Part shown: positions 36,061-43,751 of the stretch, in pieces
How positions within the stretch are numbered: the first letter of the stretch is position 1
Layout: each line of letters starts with the position of its first letter
NCBI RefSeq assembly: GCF_004365875.1
Contig: NZ_SODF01000001.1
Location: 1,240,001-1,304,000, forward strand
Direction of reading: 5' to 3'
DNA: 64,000 nt
Origin: Kribbella kalugense
Lineage (GTDB): Bacteria > Actinomycetota > Actinomycetes > Propionibacteriales > Kribbellaceae
The notes under the pieces: model-generated
What the model was told of the DNA's origin: nothing
The model's database searches: none
The model's input: only the letters and a program-made list of their open reading frames with translations
Position numbers and translations under genes: made by a program

Positions 36061-37011
36061 ATGAGCGCACAACACAAGATCGGCTCGGGTTTCGGGCAGG
36101 ACAGCACCGCGGACGACGTCCTGGCCGGGATCGACCTGACCGGCAAGCTGGCGATCGTCACCGGTGGATATTCCGGTCTCGGTCTGGAGACCACGAAGGC
36201 TTTGACGAAGGCCGGCGCGCACGTCGTCGTACCGGCCCGTCGGCCGGATGCCGCGCGGGAGGCGCTGGCAGGTGTCGACAACGTAGAGATCGATGAGCTG
36301 GACCTCGGTGACCTGGAGAGCGTGAAGGCGTTCGCGGACCGGTTCCTCGCGTCGGGCCGGTCGATCGACATCGTCATCGACAACGCGGCGATCATGGCCG
36401 CTCCGGAGACTCGGGTCGGTCCGGGCTGGGAGGCGCAGTTCGCCACCAACCACCTCGGGCACTTCGCCCTGGTGAACCGGCTGTGGCCGGCGATCGTGGC
36501 CGACGGCGGCGCGCGGGTCGTGTCGGTGTCGTCGACCGGGCACCGGCGGTCGGACATTCGCTGGGACGATCTCGAGTTTCGGCAGGGGTACGACAAGTGG
36601 CAGGCGTACGGGCAGGCGAAGACGGCCAACGTGCTGTTCGCCGTCCAGCTCGATGCCTTGGGCAAGGACTCTGGTGTGCGGGCGTTCGCGTTGCACCCGG
36701 GTGGCATCCTGACGCCGTTGCAGCGGCACCTGGAGAAGCAGGAGATGGTCGACTTCGGCTGGATCGACGAGGACGGCAACCCGCTGAGTACGGCGTTCAA
36801 GAGCCCCGAGCAGGGCGCGGCGACACAGGTGTGGGCCGCGACGTCGCCTCAGCTCGACGGTCTCGGCGGAGTGTTCTGCGAGGACTGCGAGATCGCTGAG
36901 GTGTCGACCGACGATGCACCTGGCGTGCGGCCGTACGCTGTGGACCCGGCGTCGGCCGCTCGGTTGTGGACGGTCTCGGCGGAGCTGACCGGAGTGAACG
37001 CGTTCGAATAG
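36061..37011 (+). CDS. Short-chain dehydrogenase, WWOX/retinol-dehydrogenase-like
   Basis: A 316-residue extended SDR. An N-terminal ~25-residue extension precedes the cofactor loop TGGYSGLGLET; the variant structural motif is DNAAIM and the segment ATNHLGHFAL is typical of the retinol dehydrogenase-like group. The catalytic pair is Y-x-x-x-K in YGQAKTAN, with Ser in VSSTGH. Natural substrates of such bacterial enzymes are unknown, probably small carbonyl compounds. Expression is predicted to depend on a MerR activator through the promoter just upstream. Confidence 0.88.
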   Translation: MSAQHKIGSGFGQDSTADDVLAGIDLTGKLAIVTGGYSGLGLETTKALTKAGAHVVVPARRPDAAREALAGVDNVEIDELDLGDLESVKAFADRFLASGRSIDIVIDNAAIMAAPETRVGPGWEAQFATNHLGHFALVNRLWPAIVADGGARVVSVSSTGHRRSDIRWDDLEFRQGYDKWQAYGQAKTANVLFAVQLDALGKDSGVRAFALHPGGILTPLQRHLEKQEMVDFGWIDEDGNPLSTAFKSPEQGAATQVWAATSPQLDGLGGVFCEDCEIAEVSTDDAPGVRPYAVDPASAARLWTVSAELTGVNAFE

Positions 37012-37018
37012 GGGTTGT

Positions 37019-37795
37019 GTGTCTGTTTCTGTTGAGCTTGGCCACGTCGTCGAGCGGTTGCGCGCGTCCGGGTGTGTGTTTGCCGAAGACGAGGCCGCGC
37101 TGATCGCCGAGACCGCCCGCGATGCGGCCGAGCTCACAGCGATGATCGATGAACGGGTCGCCGGTCAGCCGTTGGAGTACGTCGTCGGGTGGGCGTCGTT
37201 CTGCGGGTCGCGGATCGCTGTCGATCCCGGGGTGTTCATTCCACGGCGTCGTACCGAGTTCTTGGTGGCCGAGGCCTTGAAGGTCACGGTCGATGGATCG
37301 ATTGTGGTCGACCTCGGGTGTGGTTCCGGGGCACTCGGCGCGGCCGTCGCGGCCGAGCGCGAGGTGACGCTGTACGCCGCGGATGTCGAGCCGGCTGCGG
37401 TCGCGTGTGCTCGTCGGAATCTCGCTCGTTGGGGCGGGACCGTCTATCAGGGCGATTGGTTCGCGGCGTTGCCGGAGCGGCTGCGTGGTCGGGTGGATGT
37501 GCTGCTGGCCAACGTTCCGTACGTGCCGACCGACGAGATCCGGCTACTGCCGGCAGAGGCTCGGTTGTACGAGCCGCACGTCACGCTCGACGGTGGCCCC
37601 GACGGCCTCGCGACACTGCGTCGAGTCGTCGCTGGAGCCACGGAGTGGCTGGCGCCGGGCGGTCACCTGTTCACCGAAATGAGCGAACACCAGGCCCCAC
37701 TGGCACAGGCGCTCATGATCGAACACGGCCTCACCGCCGACCTCGTCGAAGACGACGAACTCGGCGCAACTGTCGTGCACGGCACTTGCCCGTAG
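37019..37795 (+). CDS. PrmC/HemK-like N5-glutamine methyltransferase (putative)
   Basis: A 258-residue class I methyltransferase related to release-factor glutamine methyltransferase. VDLGCGSGALG (~97-107) binds S-adenosylmethionine. The target-glutamine motif, normally NPPY, reads NVPYVP here, as in a side branch annotated as putative N5-glutamine methyltransferases. FIPRRRTEFLV upstream is also family-typical. Its protein target is unknown; the housekeeping prmC is expected elsewhere. GTG 37019 is used, with only weak ribosome-site evidence, 7 nt after the SDR gene. Confidence 0.85.
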   Translation: MSVSVELGHVVERLRASGCVFAEDEAALIAETARDAAELTAMIDERVAGQPLEYVVGWASFCGSRIAVDPGVFIPRRRTEFLVAEALKVTVDGSIVVDLGCGSGALGAAVAAEREVTLYAADVEPAAVACARRNLARWGGTVYQGDWFAALPERLRGRVDVLLANVPYVPTDEIRLLPAEARLYEPHVTLDGGPDGLATLRRVVAGATEWLAPGGHLFTEMSEHQAPLAQALMIEHGLTADLVEDDELGATVVHGTCP

Positions 37796-37846
37796 GGGCA
37801 AAAGGGTTCGCGGCAGCGTCCTGCGGCCCGGGACGATGGGCGAGCT

Positions 37847-39064
37847 ATGGGTGCACACATTGCCTTCCTGACCATCCCGGCCGCCGGCCACCTCAATCCG
37901 ACGCTTCCCCTGGTCGCCGAGCTGGTACGACGTGGTCACCGCGTCTCGTACGCGACCGGGGCGGCGTTCCGCTCGGCCGTGCTGGCGACCGGCGCTGAGT
38001 TCGTCGAACTCGACTGGGCTCCGCAGGCAGTGAAGGTGTCGCCAGCCGGGCAGACGACGGCTGAGTTGGGCGAGATGCTGACCGGGTTCGTCCGGATAGC
38101 TCGCCGGGTGATACCGGCGATCGAGCAGTGGTTGGAGACGGATCGGCCGGACCTGTTCTGCTACGACATGATGACCTTCATCGGTCCGATGGTCGCGGCG
38201 AAGCTCGGTCTGCTCGAGGCGACGACGGTGGCGAATCTGGCCACCAACGAGCACTTCGACTTCCGGCGCGAAATGGCTCCGGCCGACTTCGATCCGCGGC
38301 ATCCGAAGTTCCAGCAGTTCATGACCGAACGGGCCGCGTTCGCGGCCGACTTCGGCGTACCCGTGGAGAAGGTGGTCGCGACGGGTGCGGTCGCCGGGCT
38401 CAACCTGGTGTTCGTGCCGCGGGAGTTCCAGGTCGCGGGGGAGACGTTCGACGAACGGTTCCGGTTCGTCGGGCCGGCGGTCGGCGCGCGGGTCGAGACG
38501 GCGGACTGGGAGCCGCCCGCGGACGGGCGGCCGCTGCTGTTCGTGTCGCTCGGGACGGTGGTGAACGACCGGCCGGACTTCTTCACCGCCTGCGCGAAGG
38601 CCTTCGGCGGGACGAATTGGCACGTCGCGATGGCGATCGGCGACCAGGTGGATCCGGCCGTGCTCGGTGCGGCACCGGCCAATTTCGACGTACGGCGGTC
38701 CTTCCCGCAACCCGCCGTACTCGCGCACGCTGCAGCATTCCTCACCCATGCCGGGATGAACTCGGTGATGGAGGCGCTGCTGTATCAGGTGCCGATGGCA
38801 ACCTTCCCGCAGACTCCGGAGCAGCACGCCAACGCGCGGCGGGTGGCCGAGCTCGGGCTGGGGCGTTCCCTGCCTGACCTGGATCCGGAGTCGCTGCGCG
38901 AGGTGGTCGACGGGGTCGCCGCTGATCCGTCGATCGTGGAGCAACTCGAGGTGATGGCCGGGCACCTCCACCGGGCCGGCGGGCCGGTTGCGGCCGCCGA
39001 CGCGGTGGAGGCTTACCTGGCTACACCCGGCGCTGGACGTGGAGGAGGTACTCGCGGCGGTTGA
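37847..39064 (+). CDS. Macrolide-type UDP-glycosyltransferase (MGT family, GT1)
   Basis: A 405-residue GT-B glycosyltransferase. The N-terminus IAFLTIPAAGHLNPTLPLV is the acceptor-domain signature with the catalytic His (H18). The donor-binding region is SFPQPAVLAHAAAFLTHAG followed by MNSVMEALL and PQTPEQHANA. Members of the MGT family (for example OleD, MgtA) glucosylate macrolides or phenolics and can confer resistance. It is next to a ribosomal protection gene. The 3' end overlaps that convergent gene by 44 nt. Confidence 0.9.
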   Translation: MGAHIAFLTIPAAGHLNPTLPLVAELVRRGHRVSYATGAAFRSAVLATGAEFVELDWAPQAVKVSPAGQTTAELGEMLTGFVRIARRVIPAIEQWLETDRPDLFCYDMMTFIGPMVAAKLGLLEATTVANLATNEHFDFRREMAPADFDPRHPKFQQFMTERAAFAADFGVPVEKVVATGAVAGLNLVFVPREFQVAGETFDERFRFVGPAVGARVETADWEPPADGRPLLFVSLGTVVNDRPDFFTACAKAFGGTNWHVAMAIGDQVDPAVLGAAPANFDVRRSFPQPAVLAHAAAFLTHAGMNSVMEALLYQVPMATFPQTPEQHANARRVAELGLGRSLPDLDPESLREVVDGVAADPSIVEQLEVMAGHLHRAGGPVAAADAVEAYLATPGAGRGGGTRGG

Positions 39065-40997
39065 GGGGGTCGTGGTCGGTGCGGGGGCGGTCCGGGATCG
39101 GGCCGGTGACGGGTTGGTAGCGCTCGAACGCGGACTCCAGGACGCCTTCGCCTCGGGTGAGGGCGGGGAGTTGCTGCTCGAGTTCGTACACGGCGGCCGC
39201 GGGGATTTCTCCTTCCAGGGTTGAGGTTTCCGCGGCCAGCGCCGGAACCTGCGGGATCGCGCGGAGCCGGGCGAGCGCCGCGAGGACGGCACGCGTGGTT
39301 TCGGTCGGGATCTCCAGCTGGAACCGGTGCATCGGCTCGTGCACCGACGTACCTGCTTGTTGGAGAGCCGTCATCAGGACGAGCGGGGTGAGGAGGCGGA
39401 AGTCGCCGGCCGTGCTGGACATGCTCTTGTCGAACACGGCATGCGCGTGGCTCTGCCGAGCGGAGTACCCCGAGTGCGTCATGACGACATGCGCGTCGGG
39501 GATCTGCCAGCCGTGGACGCCCTGGTGCAGCGTCTCGATGACGGTCTCCTCGACGGCCTTGATGAACGAGTACGGCATCGAGCCGAGCTCGACTTCCAGC
39601 TCGAAACTCACGCCGCCGTTCACCGGAGCAGGCTCGACGCGCAGGCCGATGGTCGCGAGGAACGGGTTCGGGTCCTTCTTGTTGAACTCGACCGCGGCGC
39701 CGGTGCCGATCAGTCGCTCGATGCAGATCGTGGTCGTCTCGCGGAAGTCGACCGCGATCCCGAACTCGGTCGCGAGCGTGGTCTCGATGACCTCCTTCTG
39801 CACTTCGCCGTACAGCGAGACGTAGGTCTCCTGACGGAGGTCGTCCTGGCGCAGGTTGATCAACGGGTCTTGCTCGGCGAGCTGGGTCAGGGCGACGCGC
39901 AGGTTGCCTTTGTCGGAAAGCTTTCGCGCGGAGATGACCGTCTCCAAGGTGGGCGGGGCGAAGTACTCCTGGTTTCCGGAAGTAAATGGTCGCCCGGTGG
40001 CAGCTATGTTCCGGAGATCGGTCAGGCGATCGCCGATCTGGATGGCTGAGAGGCCCCAGAGTTTGGCGATCTGGCCGGCGCTCGCGTGGGGTGCTGAGGC
40101 CCCGATGACCTGCAGGGCGGTGATCTTCGCTTCGTGCTCGCCGAAGCGGACCCGGTCGCGGACGTCCGCCGTACCTGAGAACAGGCGGGCGTAGGCGATC
40201 TTCTCGCCGGCTGGTCCGCGTTCGACCTTGAAGACGGAGGCGTTGAGCGGACCGTCGTCCTGGCGGGCGCGGGGGAGAAGGTCACGGATGCCGTCGGTGA
40301 GAGCTTCCGTGCCGGCGCCGGTGATCGCCGAGCCGAAGTACACCGGGTGTACGCGCGCCTGGTGGGTTTGGGTTCTGAGCGCGTGAGTCAGCGTGTCGGG
40401 GGAGAGCGGCTCGCCGTCGACGTACCGCTGGAGGAGGTTCTCGTCTTGTTCGGTGAGGACCTCCAGGAGCGCGTCCTCCTGAACGATCGGCTTGAACGCC
40501 GCCTCAGCTGTGCCGAGGTGAGTCGCCTCGCCCATCGGTACGACGGCCGGGGTCAGCTTGGCCGCGATCTGGTGCAGCACACCGTCGTACTGCGCGCCTC
40601 GTCGGTCGAGCTTGTTGACGAAGATCAGGGTCGGGATGCGGAGGCGCTGGAGGGTTCGCATCAGGACGCGGGTCTGCGCCTGGACGCCCTCGACGGCCGA
40701 GATGACCAGCACCGCGCCGTCGAGCACGCTGAGGGCGCGCTCCACCTCGGCGATGAAATCCGGGTGGCCCGGGGTGTCGATCAGGTTGACGGTCAGGTCG
40801 CCGATCGCGAACGAGACGACCGCCGACTTGATCGTGATCCCACGCTGCCGCTCCAGCGCGAGTGAGTCGGTCTGGGTGCTTCCGTTGTCGACGCTGCCGA
40901 CCTCGTCGATCACACCGGCGGCGTACAGCAGCCGCTCGGTCAGGCTGGTCTTTCCGGCGTCAACATGCGCCAGGATCCCAAGATTGAGTACTTCCAC
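39021..40997 (-). CDS. Tetracycline-resistance ribosomal protection protein (TetM/OtrA family)
   Basis: A 658-residue translational GTPase related to EF-G that removes tetracycline from the ribosome. G-domain motifs: G1 AHVDAGKTS, G2 ERQRGITIKS, G3 DTPGHPDF, G4 NKLD. The C-terminal domains resemble OtrA/TetM, with YSARQSHAHAVFDKSMSSTAGDF near the end. The start is GTG, with AAGGA about 11 nt upstream. Overlapping its start is a short leader frame within a structured leader (see the two entries that follow), which suggests induction by stalled ribosomes. A producer-type or intrinsic resistance role is likely. Confidence 0.92.
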   Translation of the reverse strand: MEVLNLGILAHVDAGKTSLTERLLYAAGVIDEVGSVDNGSTQTDSLALERQRGITIKSAVVSFAIGDLTVNLIDTPGHPDFIAEVERALSVLDGAVLVISAVEGVQAQTRVLMRTLQRLRIPTLIFVNKLDRRGAQYDGVLHQIAAKLTPAVVPMGEATHLGTAEAAFKPIVQEDALLEVLTEQDENLLQRYVDGEPLSPDTLTHALRTQTHQARVHPVYFGSAITGAGTEALTDGIRDLLPRARQDDGPLNASVFKVERGPAGEKIAYARLFSGTADVRDRVRFGEHEAKITALQVIGASAPHASAGQIAKLWGLSAIQIGDRLTDLRNIAATGRPFTSGNQEYFAPPTLETVISARKLSDKGNLRVALTQLAEQDPLINLRQDDLRQETYVSLYGEVQKEVIETTLATEFGIAVDFRETTTICIERLIGTGAAVEFNKKDPNPFLATIGLRVEPAPVNGGVSFELEVELGSMPYSFIKAVEETVIETLHQGVHGWQIPDAHVVMTHSGYSARQSHAHAVFDKSMSSTAGDFRLLTPLVLMTALQQAGTSVHEPMHRFQLEIPTETTRAVLAALARLRAIPQVPALAAETSTLEGEIPAAAVYELEQQLPALTRGEGVLESAFERYQPVTGPIPDRPRTDHDPLNRREYLLHVQRRV

Positions 40998-41061
40998 GCA
41001 GCTTCATGTCCTTAGAACAGGTGACAGTCCTTTCAGCAACAGACATGAAGCGAGGTCGCAT
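40960..41061 (-). CDS. Leader ORF overlapping the tet gene start
   Basis: A 33-codon open frame beginning ATG, 6 nt after AAGGAG (41068-41073), the best ribosome site in the region. It begins M-R-P-R-F-M-S-V and ends with TGA inside the 5' end of the ribosomal protection gene, overlapping it by 38 nt in another frame. Such an overlap permits translational coupling or attenuation. R-P-R near the start is a charged pattern also seen in some antibiotic-responsive leader peptides. The coding status is inferred only from the ribosome site and position. Confidence 0.5.
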   Translation of the reverse strand: MRPRFMSVAERTVTCSKDMKLRGSTQSWDPGAC

Positions 41062-41091
41062 GACGGACTCCTTGGATTGGTCACCTGCTCT
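41002..41091 (-). promoter_or_regulatory. Putative attenuator: two interleaved inverted repeats
   Basis: Stem 1 pairs 41014-41025 (AGAACAGGTGAC, plus strand) with 41080-41091 (GTCACCTGCTCT), 12 bp with one wobble. Stem 2 pairs CTTCATGTC (41002-41010) with GACATGAAG (41042-41050), a perfect 9 bp. The arms interleave, so the stems are mutually exclusive or form a pseudoknot. Stem 2 lies next to the tet start and its ribosome site; the leader ORF runs through both. Confidence 0.55.
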
Positions 41092-41102
41092 GTACGTCCT
41101 TG

Positions 41103-41140
41103 AGTACACCAACTCCGGCCCGTGCCGGACAAACCATTTA
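41103..41140 (-). promoter_or_regulatory. Promoter of the tet gene, WhiB7-like layout
   Basis: On the minus strand TTGTCC (41132-41127), an 18-bp spacer and TGTACT (41108-41103) form a promoter that would start transcription near 41096, just before stem 1. An AAAT tract lies 3 bp upstream of the -35 box; an AT-rich stretch at that place is, as I recall, a hallmark of promoters used by WhiB7, the regulator of ribosomal drug resistance. The spacer contains a TCCGGC/GCCGGA dyad. Confidence 0.45.
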
Positions 41141-41156
41141 GTCGATGACTACAAGG

Positions 41157-41864
41157 TCAGCTGATCAGGGTGCCGACGTGGGTGCCGTTGACGATGGCGG
41201 AGGCGGCGCCGGGGCGGTCGATGTCGAAGACGTGCAGTGGGAGGTGGTGGTCGCGGGCGAGGATGAACGCCGTTTGGTCCATCACGCCGAGGCCTCGGTC
41301 GATGACCTCGGTGTAGCTGAGGTGGTCGAACCGCTTGGCGTCGGGCTCCTTGTTCGGATCGGCGTCGTACACCCCGTCCGTACCGTTCTTCGCGACCAGT
41401 AGTGCATCGGCGCCGAGTTCCACCGCTCGCTGAACGGACGGGTAGTCCGTCGTGGTGAACGGTTGTCCGTTGCCACAGGCAAGCAGGACGATCGAGCCCT
41501 TCTCCAGGTGCCGGAGGGCGCGGAGCCGGATGTAGGGCTCGGCCAGGTTGTTGATCGGGATCGCGGTCATCAGCCGTACGCCGTGCGCGCCGAGGGCATC
41601 CAGCCGGCCGCGGAGCAGGACCGCGTTGATCACGGTGCCGAGCATGCCGATGTTGTCCGCTTCGACCCGGTCGATGCCCCAGTCGTCGGCGCGGTTGCCG
41701 CGGAACACGTTCCCACCGCCGACCACGACAGCGACCTGTACGCCGGTGGCCCGCAGCGCGATCACCTCGTTCGCAAGGTGGGTGAGCCGGTCGCTGCGGA
41801 ATCCGAACTCGTCGGGGCCGGCGATCGCCTGCCCGGAGAGCTTGAGGACGAGCCTGCGGTACAT
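41157..41864 (-). CDS. pyrH: Uridylate kinase (UMP kinase), probable second copy
   Basis: A 235-residue amino acid kinase-family UMP kinase converting UMP to UDP. Recognisable segments: LKLSGQAIAG near the N-terminus (usually LKLSGEAL), VVVGGGNVFRG, DNIGMLGTVINA and VYDADPNKEPDAKRF. GGAG 5 nt before ATG 41864 sets the start. The housekeeping pyrH of actinobacteria sits between tsf and frr; neither is here, so this is probably a paralog. Its placement next to ribosome-protection genes is unexplained. It ends 16 nt upstream of the tet promoter. Confidence 0.85.
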   Translation of the reverse strand: MYRRLVLKLSGQAIAGPDEFGFRSDRLTHLANEVIALRATGVQVAVVVGGGNVFRGNRADDWGIDRVEADNIGMLGTVINAVLLRGRLDALGAHGVRLMTAIPINNLAEPYIRLRALRHLEKGSIVLLACGNGQPFTTTDYPSVQRAVELGADALLVAKNGTDGVYDADPNKEPDAKRFDHLSYTEVIDRGLGVMDQTAFILARDHHLPLHVFDIDRPGAASAIVNGTHVGTLIS

Positions 41865-41990
41865 GCCGCTCCGTTCGGTCAGATGGCGGTGACGCGTCAG
41901 TAGGTCTACCACGACTCGGTCTCTCACCGCGGCCAGAATTCTGTCGGTGCGGCCGTTTACTCTCGTCGCAATCGGCTTTGGAGGGTTGGG

Positions 41991-42575
41991 ATGGCTCACG
42001 CGGACTGGCGCAAGTTGGCTCAGGCGTTGCACACGCGGTACGTGACGGCGTCGTTGGCGGAAGGGGCACGGTTCGTCCAGGCGGTCGGTGAGGCATGCTC
42101 GGCGGCTGACTTCGTACCGGAGCTGCGCCTTGGTGCGACGTACGTCGATGTCTCCAGCCGGGACACTGTGATTGCCGAGCTGATCAGCACGATCGCGGCG
42201 GATCACGGTCTGACTGCGGATCCGACGGCTGTGGCACAGCTGGAGATCGCGATCGACACGGCGGACCTGCCTGAGATCGGGCCGTTCTGGGCGGCGGTGC
42301 TGACGGGGAGCACGGACTCATTCAAGGGGAACGACATCGTCGACCCGACCGGCCGAGTCGCGAATCTGTGGTTCCAGGGGACGTCTCCCCACGAGACACC
42401 ACGGCAGCGGTTCCACCTGGATCTGTGGCTGCCGCCGGAGGTTGCTGCTGGGCGGATCAAGGCTGCGCTCGCCGCCGGCGGGACGATCGCGTACCACGAC
42501 GAGGCGCCGATGTTCACGGTGCTGGCCGACCCGCAGGGCAACAAGGTCTGTCTGTGTACGTCGGAGGGTCGCTAA
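41991..42575 (+). CDS. VOC protein with N-terminal pterin-carbinolamine dehydratase-like domain
   Basis: A 194-residue two-domain protein. Residues ~1-90 resemble the 4a-hydroxytetrahydrobiopterin dehydratase fold (RFVQAVGEACSAADFVPELRL, then the Y-V-D-V-S-S strand). Residues ~95-194 form a glyoxalase-like VOC unit (FWAAVLTG, RFHLDLWLPPE, VLADPQGNKVCLC). This fusion recurs in actinobacteria but I know of no assigned function. Start ATG 41991 follows a weak GGAGGG. It is followed by the leader region of the Rsm22-type gene. Confidence 0.8.
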   Translation: MAHADWRKLAQALHTRYVTASLAEGARFVQAVGEACSAADFVPELRLGATYVDVSSRDTVIAELISTIAADHGLTADPTAVAQLEIAIDTADLPEIGPFWAAVLTGSTDSFKGNDIVDPTGRVANLWFQGTSPHETPRQRFHLDLWLPPEVAAGRIKAALAAGGTIAYHDEAPMFTVLADPQGNKVCLCTSEGR

Positions 42576-42633
42576 ATCGGGGGCGCCCTACTGCTTGCTC
42601 TGTTACGGTCGTGCTGACTCGAGGAGGTGCGTG

Positions 42634-42690
42634 ATGGCTTGCATGGTTATCCGGTTCCGCGCCAATCCCTCCTCTTCTGCTGCCTCCTGA
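42634..42690 (+). CDS. 18-codon leader peptide upstream of Rsm22-family gene
   Basis: ATG lies 6-7 nt after GAGGAGG, one of the strongest ribosome sites in the window, yet the frame closes after 18 codons: MACMVIRFRANPSSSAAS. R-F-R is a +x+ pattern, the type of motif at which macrolide-bound ribosomes stall in leader peptides of erm genes. The frame ends 110 nt before the Rsm22-type start, with hairpins in between. A TACGGT -10 box (42604-42609) lies just upstream. The function is inferred. Confidence 0.6.
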   Translation: MACMVIRFRANPSSSAAS

Positions 42691-42702
42691 CAGCTTCTTC
42701 TT

Positions 42703-42793
42703 CTCCGGACCGGTTGGTGCGTCGCGGCGTTTGCCGCGGATCACGTATGCGCTGATCTTGCGCAGCGCGTACTCCGTGCCGATCGAACCGGAG
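42703..42793 (+). promoter_or_regulatory. Structured leader before Rsm22-family gene
   Basis: Inverted repeats: CGCGGC-gttt-GCCGCG (42723-42738); GCGCTG (42749-42754) with CAGCGC (42763-42768); and CTCCGG (42703-42708) with CCGGAG (42788-42793). The last includes the GGAG ribosome site of the downstream gene, so pairing would hide it. Together with the leader peptide this resembles a translational attenuator. Confidence 0.45.
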
Positions 42794-42800
42794 CCTCCGC

Positions 42801-43751
42801 ATGTCCTCCGTGGACACCCAACTGCATGCTGCCCTCGCACGCGCCGTCGCCGGCGTCCCACATCATGAATTACACAAGCGAGTAAGCGCTCTCTCACACC
42901 GCTACCGCACCGAGCAGGTCGACGACACCGCTCCCGGAATGAGCGACGCCCTCGACAGCCTGGCGTACGCCGTCATCCGCATGCCGGCCACCTTCCGCGC
43001 CATCCAAGCCGCTCTCTCCGCAGCCGATCGTCATGTCGACGCAGAGCTCACCACCCACCTCGACCTCGGCGGCGGGACGGGCGCGGCCGCCTGGGCCGCC
43101 GCGTCCCTCTGGCCAACAATCACCACCGAGATCGTCGAACGCCAACCAGCCGCGATCCGCCTCGGCCGACAACTTGCCGACGGCAACTGTTCTCCCAGCT
43201 GGACGACGGCCGACCTCCGGCACTGGCGCCCGCCGGCCAAGGTCGACCTGATCACGATCGGCTACGTCCTCAACGAACTCACCGACGACGCCCGCCGCGA
43301 CCTGATCCACCTCGCGGCACAGGCCGCCGGCACGGTCGTCATCGTCGAACCCGGTACGCCTCGCGGCCATCGCCGTACCCTCGAGGCTCGTGATCAGCTG
43401 ATCGGGCGCGGGTTCACGATCTCGGCTCCGTGCCCGCATCAGCACACCTGCCCGACCGACTGGTGTCACTTCGCCGTACGCCTGCCACGGACCGAGGTCC
43501 ATCGCGTCTTGAAGGACGCGACGCGGAACTTCGAGGACGAGAAGTTCAGCTACGTCGTCGCGACCCGCCACCCAGCTCGGCCTGCTCCGGCGCGGGTGAT
43601 TCGCCGACCGGGCAGACCGAAGAACCGCGTCGTACTCGACCTCTGCACCTCGGCCGGAATCTGCGAACAGGTCGTAGTACCGAAGTCATCGGACGCCTAC
43701 CGGGACGCCCGCGGTGCGAGCTGGGGTGACGCCTGGTCTCAGAGGTCGTAG
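42801..43751 (+). CDS. Rsm22-family small-ribosomal-subunit methyltransferase-like protein
   Basis: A 316-residue class I methyltransferase-fold protein of the Rsm22 family (mitochondrial relatives include METTL17, an assembly factor of the small ribosomal subunit). The SAM-site segment is LDLGGGTGAAAW (~86-97). A cysteine cluster CPHQHTCPTDWCHF (~215-228), with a further Cys pair nearer the C-terminus (DLCTSAGICEQ), matches the metal or Fe-S cluster region. FEDEKFSYV is family-typical. Bacterial function is poorly known; methylation of 16S rRNA or ribosome assembly is expected. GGAG 7 nt before ATG. The 3' end overlaps the convergent SDR gene by 13 nt. Confidence 0.88.
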   Translation: MSSVDTQLHAALARAVAGVPHHELHKRVSALSHRYRTEQVDDTAPGMSDALDSLAYAVIRMPATFRAIQAALSAADRHVDAELTTHLDLGGGTGAAAWAAASLWPTITTEIVERQPAAIRLGRQLADGNCSPSWTTADLRHWRPPAKVDLITIGYVLNELTDDARRDLIHLAAQAAGTVVIVEPGTPRGHRRTLEARDQLIGRGFTISAPCPHQHTCPTDWCHFAVRLPRTEVHRVLKDATRNFEDEKFSYVVATRHPARPAPARVIRRPGRPKNRVVLDLCTSAGICEQVVVPKSSDAYRDARGASWGDAWSQRS

